Both the position numbers and the translations under genes were made by a program. From Selaginella moellendorffii (taxonomy: Eukaryota > Streptophyta > Lycopodiopsida > Selaginellales > Selaginellaceae), in NCBI RefSeq assembly GCF_000143415.4, contig NW_003314456.1:21627-48646 (forward strand): a stretch of DNA of 27,020 bases. Direction: 5' to 3'. Shown here one piece after another: positions 20,496-27,020 of this stretch (positions are counted from its first letter, which is position 1; each line of letters begins with the position of its first letter). The notes under the pieces are model-generated. The model saw nothing but the letters and a program-made list of their open reading frames with translations. It was not told the origin of the DNA and did not search any database.

Positions 20496-20605
20496 GTGCC
20501 ATGCTAAAGTTATAGGAAAGGTGTTCCTAGAAGAAAACAACTTTGACATAAAGTTGTGTGTGACCTCTATGGGGTAGTGCTAACAGATGGTTGGCATGAG
20601 AAAGA
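20496..20605. repeat. 110-bp duplicate of the insertion flank (15032-15141)
   Basis: Identical to 15032-15141, including the AAAGA target site, but it sits between the truncated internal region and LTR-B of the nested element. It continues without a break into LTR-B just as the original continues into LTR-A. The left junction shares only two bases (GT, 20496-20497) with the internal sequence. Flanking genomic DNA should not occur inside a retrotransposon. Confidence 0.9.
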
Positions 20606-22316
20606 TGTAAGCGACTAATTTTTCCATTCTACTTTAGTCACTTAACCACACCTTCGACCACTTCGAGGAGTCTCACTCACAACCTCCTTAAGTCCAATTC
20701 AGGACTTGGGACTTGCTAGCCCCAAGAATGGCATCCATGCCACTCAACACTTGCACCTGGTCCAAGTGCTCCACGTGTCCGGTCCCAAGACCGACACCCA
20801 AAGGTACCACTGACATCTCGGCCCGTTACGCTAAGGCCATGCCCATTCACCTTTGCTGCACTAGTGGTCCAATACCACTTGCATCACCATCCCGTCTCTC
20901 CAAGACTGGGCTATCGGTCCACGAGTGGTCATCCTAGATCCACTCCTTAGCATCCTTAGGATGCCCACAGACTTGGGGAATCGCCTTCCCCAAAGTCCCT
21001 TTGTCAATTCCTACCAAGTCCCTTTTTGCCCCTGGCCGTGTTTGCCAACACTGCCACTGGATCGAGGCCCACAGGCCCGACCACTAAGTCCCATGGTCCT
21101 CTGGGACTTCCTCACCACACGACTGTGTCCTTGGTCACTACCCCAGAGGACTGCTCCTCTTCCTTTCCACAGTCTAGGCCTTTGGGACAACATTTCGGAA
21201 CACCGTGGCCTTACGCGAGCCACCTGGGTACTCTCCCCGCCTTTCGCCTTTAGGTGCTCTAGCCATGGGCTTAGAGCGAGGTTCCGTTGAGCCACACCTG
21301 GTATCCAAGTAGGTAGTGCCACCCACACTTGGACTGGGAGCATCGGCCAGTCGATCTCCCGGGGGAACTAGAGCCGGCTCTTGAACACTTCACCAAGCTA
21401 CCCCGCTTGTCTGTCCGTGTTCACTCTAGTCTTGGACTTCCCAGTGGGCATCTCATCACCCAACACTGGGTCCGGCCTTCCTGGGCCAAACTGGCCTTTC
21501 CTGGCCAAACTGGCTCCACTGCAGTCCTCCCCCTACTATACTTTTGGAGCTCACCAAACCCCCCAGGGTCTGGGAGACGAACGCTTTGGGCTTTCACCCT
21601 CTCAGGCTCCGGACTCGGACTCGGACTCGGACTCGGACTCGGACTCGAACTCGGATTCGGACTCGGACTCGGGCTCGGGCTCGGTCTCGGCCTCGGCCTC
21701 GGTCTCGGTCTTGGCCTCGGCCTCGGTCTCGGTCTCGGTCCCGATCTCGGTCTCGGTCTCGGTCTCGGTCCCGGTCTCAGTCTCGACTTCGGACTCCATC
21801 TCGGACTCCATCTCGGACTCCATCTCGGATCCATCTCGGGTCCATCTCGGACTCCATCTCGGACTCCATCTCGGGTCCATCTTGGACTCCATCTCGGACT
21901 CCATTTCGGGTCCATCTCGGGTCCACCTCGGACTCCATCTCGGACTCCATCTCGGACTCCACTTCGGACTCCAGCTCGGGTCCATCTCAGGTCCACCTCG
22001 GACTCCATCTAGGACTCCACTTCGGACTCCAACTCGGGTCCATCTCGGGTCCACCTCGGACTCCACTTCGGACTCCATCTCGGACACTCCCACGTGTCAT
22101 GTGTTGGTCCTTTTGGGTCCCTTTTTGGAGCCTCGCCTTTTGCTTGCTTCGTGCTCGTTCCTCGGGCACTTTGTTGGGAGTTCCACTCCCGCTCTTGACT
22201 TTTCAAGTCGGAGCTTTTGGTCCAAACGTGTTACGCTCGTTTGGCTGTCGCTTCGGCCACTACCATGTGGCGCCCTTCTGGCTCCACTTTGGGGCCTAGG
22301 GATTTTGTATCTCACA
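20606..22316 (-). mobile_element. Nested element 5' LTR (LTR-B), 1,711 bp
   Basis: Begins TGTAAGCGAC and ends TTTTGTATCTCACA at 22316, followed by the right AAAGA. It is one 12-bp minisatellite unit shorter than LTR-A, with few substitutions (for example near 15834/21298 and 16790/22242), so the two LTRs are recent copies of each other. Confidence 0.9.
21609..22085 (-). repeat. LTR-B compound minisatellite
   Basis: Same as in LTR-A with one fewer 12-bp unit. A point difference restores GGTCTC near 21760 where LTR-A has a CTAGGTC variant near 16293. Long frames are artefacts. Confidence 0.92.
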
Positions 22317-22321
22317 AAAGA
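22317..22321. repeat. Right target-site duplication AAAGA
   Basis: Second copy of the 5-bp target, after which internal 3 continues as AGCGGTGTTGG exactly as in copies 1 and 2. Confidence 0.9.
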
Positions 22322-23827
22322 GCGGTGTTGGTCTTGGCAAAGACTTAGACACGAAGGGAAATGTCATAGAGGTAGGCTCGTGGAGCCGATGGTGTGGAGA
22401 CACCAAATGTGCCAAGGTGTGATACCTTGAGGCTATGTTGGTGGGTTCATGAGAACCCCTTGCCAAAGGAATCCCAATGGAAATGGGAATGGCATAGCCT
22501 AAGCTGCAGAGCATGCAGTTGGAGTGTGGTGACCCAGATAGTGATGGAGGTGTGAAAGCACCAAGCAATGATTTGTAGGACTTGACAACTATGAGGCAAC
22601 TAAGCAAGAGGTGCAAAATAACTGGTTAAACGGGTAGAAGGTAGCTACCCAAGACTTCTAGTATAGGGAAGTCGGATATACCCTTATGGGGGATAAGTTG
22701 CTTATGTTGCGATATAGTAAGTCAATGTCATAAAAGGAAATACTCATTGTCAAGAAAGCCATCATTGGGACACCCGAACACTCTAGAACACCAGAAGGTG
22801 GTGTTTGATGTCGCGAGGGCAATGGATAAAGCCCAAGGGACTAAGTCCCTAGCGAATGATGGATAGAAGGTGCTATCCAAATGTCCAAGGTTGCGGAGAT
22901 AGGAGAGGACTGTCTACCCAAGTTGGACAAAGCCAAAAATGGAATTTTGGCAAGGCTAGTGATGGGCATGTAAAGGCCCATAAGCAACAATGTAACCCTA
23001 GTGTGTGGGATTATAAGCTGAGCATACCCGGATTGAGGAACCACTCCCTGGGCTATTGGGTAGGTTCATCCCTAAGAATACTTGCTAAGGCATGATAGAA
23101 AGTGCAAAGCTATCCTCCTGGTCTGGAGGAGAATGACCGAAGGAAAGGTGTGAAGCCAAAGGCAAGTAATGTTGGGATGGAACCGAACCATAGAAATCAA
23201 AGGGCATATCCAACAGTGGTTATGAAAGTTGGGAGTGGAGAATCAAGAGGGTGCTCGAGGATGTTGTTGCTAGCAACCGTGATGCCATAGAGAGTCTAAA
23301 ATATGGAATTGTCCATGTTAGACTATATGGCAACTATAAAGCTTGCGAAAGGGGAGGCCTTAGCAAGCTGAGGGACAGAGTTCCTTCAAGGTTCCCAAAG
23401 ACGATTTTAGGTAGCGTAGTACCTAAAAAGGCCAAGTGTAAATGGTTCATGGAACGCGCGAAATCAGAGTGGCGCAGCAGGAGCGTGGTCTTGAAGCTTG
23501 CCATGAGGCAAGGTTATCAAGGTGAGGGAAGTAGTTCCCGAGTGTTCAAAGAGAGGGCTTTGAACGAAAGTCGATGGTCAAGGACTTTCACGCTTATGCA
23601 GGAACCATGTTACAAAGGTCGGAGGACTTGCCAAGTGAGATTGGCACGTCAGGGGAACAAAGACCCTAGTTGAAGGTTATATCTTCAAAAAGGGTGGGCC
23701 AGGGGGCCGAGCATGGAGGAGTCCATGCATGATCACAGACATGTCAAGTGAGAGGACTTGGCAGTGTGGAGGAACTAGGTTCCTAAGCTGTGATCTGTAG
23801 CGCGCTTTAAAAATAGGTTGGTGCACC

Positions 23828-23940
23828 GGCGTGGGGAGTCACGCCAGGCATCTTGTGTGATGCCGTCCGTAGATGCATATACGGAGGTTGGGTTCGAGTC
23901 CCGACCCTCTAGTGCTTGGGTTCGAGTCCCAAATCACTAG
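23828..23940 (+). other. Five-hairpin block with two T-arm mimics (copy 3)
   Basis: Identical in arrangement to 4504-4616, with both T-arm-like GGTTCGAGTCC motifs and all five stems intact. Confidence 0.75.
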
Positions 23941-25391
23941 GGCGTGGTGATGGTTTGGAATATGAGGACACTCATATTTCGGTGGTCATGGACTCTCAGT
24001 GGGGAGACTGGTTTGGGCACACCGCCAAGCGAGGGATGCCTCGGAGTCGTGATGCACGGTTAGATTGCTTAGTGTGAAAGCTCAGCATATCTAACTTGAA
24101 CACTTTGGTGCAAGTGGCACCAAGGTCGTGGTGAGTGAGATGGGGACACCTAATCTCAGTTGCTATGAACCCTTGGCCGTAAGGGCTAGCTTGGGTGCAC
24201 CGCCAAGTGTGGGGGATGCCCCCGGGGTTATAGTCAACAACTTGGAGGTCTAGAAAACCAAGTACCTCTTGGCAACTCTGTTAAGGTGCCAAGGTGAGAT
24301 CACTAGGTGATCTTATGGCCAGAAAGGGACAAGGTCCTTGGTTGGCTAAGGAATGAAGTTCCTGGTTCAAAATGTTGAAATTGAACTGTTTAAGGTGGTG
24401 TGGCTTGGTCGTGATAACCAAGTGGGAAGAGCACCTAAGGGAAATAAACTATGTCCGTGCGATGGCATAGTGAGTCCGAGGAAAGTAATCTTTATAAAAG
24501 ACCCATGGGAGGGTCACGAAGTTGGGCCGTGGATAGAGCCCATAGCAGAAGATGCTAAAGAGACGTACTAGGGGTGAACATCCTCCGGACTTGGTAAAGA
24601 AGAGTCTTTGCTATGGAACCGAAACAATACCTCAAGGAGGGAGGTAGAGATTTGATGTTGCTTGGTGCAACAATCAACGGATAGGAGCAAAAGATGAGTG
24701 GCCAAGATAGGGCCGTGGAATCCCTTGGAAGGAATCCAAGTGACAAAGTTAGGCGAGGAACACTAATGTGTTGGACGCTAACAAGTTGCGGGAAAGGAAG
24801 TGTGTTTCCAAGGAGGGATTCCGAATTGCTCCGATTTGGCGAAAGTGGAAGCTCCAAGGGAGGGAGCGGTAAGGTAGCCAAATGATAGGGCGATGGACAA
24901 CCCTAGCACAAAGTGTGATAAATGGAACTTAGTGCCCAAGGTGGCACGAAATAGAAGAGAGGATGATGGTGCCCTCAAGTAATGAACTTCCTAGGATAGG
25001 GAAGTGGAGTCGCACAAACTGTGCAATGCAAGGTGTTGGAGACACCTAGGAAATTGACTCCAAGAAGTCAAAATTCAAAGTTCCAAAGTGCAAAGGTTAT
25101 ATCGATGGAAATTGAGACTACTCGAGAAGGAGTAGTGGGATTGACTTAGAGAAGGGTCTCTAAGAGGTTTAGCGAAAACTAAACCAATAAAAGGAGAGAA
25201 CCATTACATGTGGTCCAATCAGTCTCTAAGTTGGAGAGACTACGCTCCTTAAAGGATGGACAAGGCATGGTGAGCCTTTGATGTCAAACCATAGATAAAG
25301 ATTGGCTAGGTGCCAAGGATGGAAATGGTAACACGTGTGGGTGTTACTTTATGAAAGGGTTTACCGTTCGATGAGGACATCGAACTTCGTC

Positions 25392-25406
25392 TATGGGTGG
25401 TGGAGT
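25392..25406 (+). promoter_or_regulatory. Polypurine tract before LTR4
   Basis: TATGGGTGGTGGAGT immediately before the LTR start at 25407. Confidence 0.65.
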
Positions 25407-27020
25407 TGTGAGACACAAAATCCCTAGGCCCCAAAGTGGAGCCGGAAGGGCGCCACATGGTAGTGGCCGAAGCGAGAGCCAAACGAGCGTAACACGTTTG
25501 GACCAAAAGCTCCGACTTGAAAAGTCAAGAGCGGGAGTGGAACTCCCAACGAAGTGCTCGAGGAACGAGCACGAAGCGAGCAAAAGGTGAGGCTCCAAAA
25601 AGGGACCCAAAAGGACCAACACATGACACGTGGGAGTGTCCAAGATGGACTCTAGTTGGAGTCCGAAATGGAGTCCGAGATGGAGTCCGAGATGGACCCG
25701 AGATGGAGTCCGAGTTGGATCCGAAATGGAGTCCGAGATGGAGTCCGAGATGGACCCGAGATGGACCCGAGATGGAGTCCGAGATGGAGTCCGAGATGGA
25801 CCCGAGATAGACCCGAAATGGAGTCCGAGATGGAGTCCGAGATGGACCCGAAATGGAGTCCGAGATGGACCCGAGATGGAGTCCGAGATGGAGTCCGAGA
25901 TGGACCCGAGATGGACCCGAGATGGAGTCCGAGATGGAGTCCGAGATGGAGTCCGAGATGGAGTCCAAAGTCGAGACCGAGACCGGGACCGAGACCGAGA
26001 CCGAGACCGAGACCAAGATCGGGACCGAGACTGAGACCGAGGCCGAGGCTGAGACCGAGCCCGAGCCCGAGTCCGAGTCCGAATCCGAATCCGAGTCCGA
26101 GTCCGAGTCCGAGTCCGAGTCCGGAGCCTGAGAGGGTGAAAGCCCAAAGCGTTCGTCTCCCAGACCCTGGGGGGTTTGGTGAGCTCCAAAAGTATAGTAG
26201 GGGGAGGACTGCAGTGGAGCCAGTTTGGCCAGGAAAGGCCAGTTTGGCCCAGGAAGGCCGGACCCAGTGTTGGGTGATGAGCTGCCCACTGGGAAGTCCA
26301 AGACTAGAGTGAACACGGACCGACAAGCGGGGTAGCTTGGTGAAGTGTTCAAGAGCCGGCTCTAGTTCCCCCGGGAGATCGACTGGCCGATGCTCCCAGT
26401 CCAAGTGTGGGTGGCACTACCTACTTGGATACCAGGCGTGGCTCAACGGAACCTCGCTCTAAGCCCATGGCTAGAGCACCTAAAGGCGATAGGTGGGGAG
26501 AGTACCCAGGTGGCTCGCGTAAGGCCACGGTGTTCCGAAATGTTGTCCCAAAGGCCCAGACTGTGGAAAGGAAGAGGAGCAGTCCTCTGGGGTAGTGACC
26601 AAGGACACAGTCATGTGGTGAGGAAGTCCCAGAGGACCGTGGGACTTAGTGGTCGGGCCTGTGGGCCTCGATCCAGTGGCAGTGTTGGCAAACACGGCCA
26701 GGGGCAGAAAGGGACTTGGTAGGAACTGACAAAGGGACTTTGGGGAAGGCGATTCCCCAGGTCTGTGGGCATCCTAAGGATGCTAAGGAGTGGATCTAGG
26801 ATGACCACTCGAACACATGGCCCAGTCTTGGAGAGACGAGGTGGTGATGCAAGTGGTGTTGGACCACTAGTGCAGCATAGGTGAATGGGCCTGGCCTTAG
26901 CGTAACGGGCCGAGATGTCAGTGGTACCTTTGAGTGTCGGTCTTGGGACCGGACACGTGGAGCACTTGGACCAGGTGCAAGTGTTGAGTGGCAGGGATGC
27001 CATTCTTGGGGCTAGCAAGT
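25407..27020 (+). mobile_element. LTR4, cut by the window edge
   Basis: Starts TGTGAGACACAAAATCCC. It is of the same subtype as the nested LTRs around 26710-26830 (GGGACTTGGTAGGAACTGAC) and shows one b-like terminal unit. The hairpin GGGGAA/TTCCCC (26742-26758) has loop GGCGA, whereas LTR1 has GGCTA: same stem, changed loop. The 3' end lies beyond the window. Confidence 0.88.
25638..26126 (+). repeat. LTR4 compound minisatellite
   Basis: 12/11-bp units to about 25970, then 6-bp units. Same architecture as the other LTRs. Frames across it are artefacts. Confidence 0.92.

Larger units (their letters stand above)
15142..22316 (-). mobile_element. Nested reverse-oriented copy of the same element, 7,175 bp
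   Basis: A complete insertion with TG...CA ends and AAAGA on both sides, lying inside internal 3 on the minus strand. Read on the minus strand, its 5' LTR is 22316-20606, then comes an abnormal 110-bp block (20605-20496), then an internal region (20495-16865) lacking the primer-binding site and about the first 429 nt, then the 3' LTR (16864-15142). Like the array copies it is non-coding. The LTR start is the variant TGTGAGATACAAAATCCC. The insertion is younger than internal 3 by nesting. Confidence 0.92.
22322..25406 (+). mobile_element. Internal region 3, 3' part
   Basis: Continuation of the interrupted internal region to the polypurine tract (25392-25406). Non-coding, with the same hairpin series. 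It contains TATAAAAG near 24495 and the hairpins at 25328-25347 and 25366-25385. Confidence 0.88.

Overview
This window holds no protein-coding gene that I can support. It is repeat DNA from a large eukaryotic genome, most likely a plant. The main evidence is a set of LTR retrotransposon signals: TG...CA long terminal repeats, a primer-binding site of the plant initiator-methionine tRNA type (TTGGTATCGGAGC), a purine tract next to the other LTR end, and 5-bp target-site duplications. C/T and G/A differences between copies at CG sites also suit methylated repeat DNA. The species cannot be told from this sequence.

Layout. Bases 1-366 are a flank ending in a 16-bp-unit minisatellite, fused inside a minisatellite to a truncated LTR1. 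From there to the right edge runs a head-to-tail array of one non-coding element, sense on the + strand: LTR1 (about 367-2018), internal 1 (2019-6235), LTR2 (6236-8338), internal 2 (8339-12403), LTR3 (12404-14166), internal 3 (14167-25406, interrupted) and LTR4 (25407 to beyond 27020). Each internal region is about 4.1 kb and has no recognisable gag, protease, reverse transcriptase, RNase H or integrase. If the family is still active it must be non-autonomous (LARD-like) and use enzymes supplied by another element.

Internal 3 is split by a 7,175-bp copy of the same family in the opposite orientation (15142-22316), flanked by a 5-bp duplication, AAAGA. Copies 1 and 2 carry the empty site with a single AAAGA. 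The nested copy is itself rearranged. Its primer-binding site and the first ~430 nt of its internal region are missing, replaced by a 110-bp copy of the genomic flank from the far side of the insertion. This looks like templated repair of a break, or an assembly error.

Most unusual signal. The non-coding internal region, and much of the LTR, reads as a chain of short stem-loops. They have 5-8 bp stems, mostly perfect, with tiny loops that are often purine-rich, spaced every few tens of bases and each with a different stem sequence. In several of them the stem is identical in all copies while the loop varies. Several loops are GGAG, GGA or AGGA. One 113-bp block has five consecutive hairpins, two of which imitate a tRNA T-arm (GGTTCGAGTCC). 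This suggests an element whose RNA is maintained for structure rather than coding.

The long open frames over the LTR minisatellites (Asp-Ser, Arg-Asp, Gly-Leu, Arg-Thr runs) are artefacts of 6-, 11- and 12-bp repeats. There is a 100-N gap at 5935-6034 with the same 20 bases on both sides.
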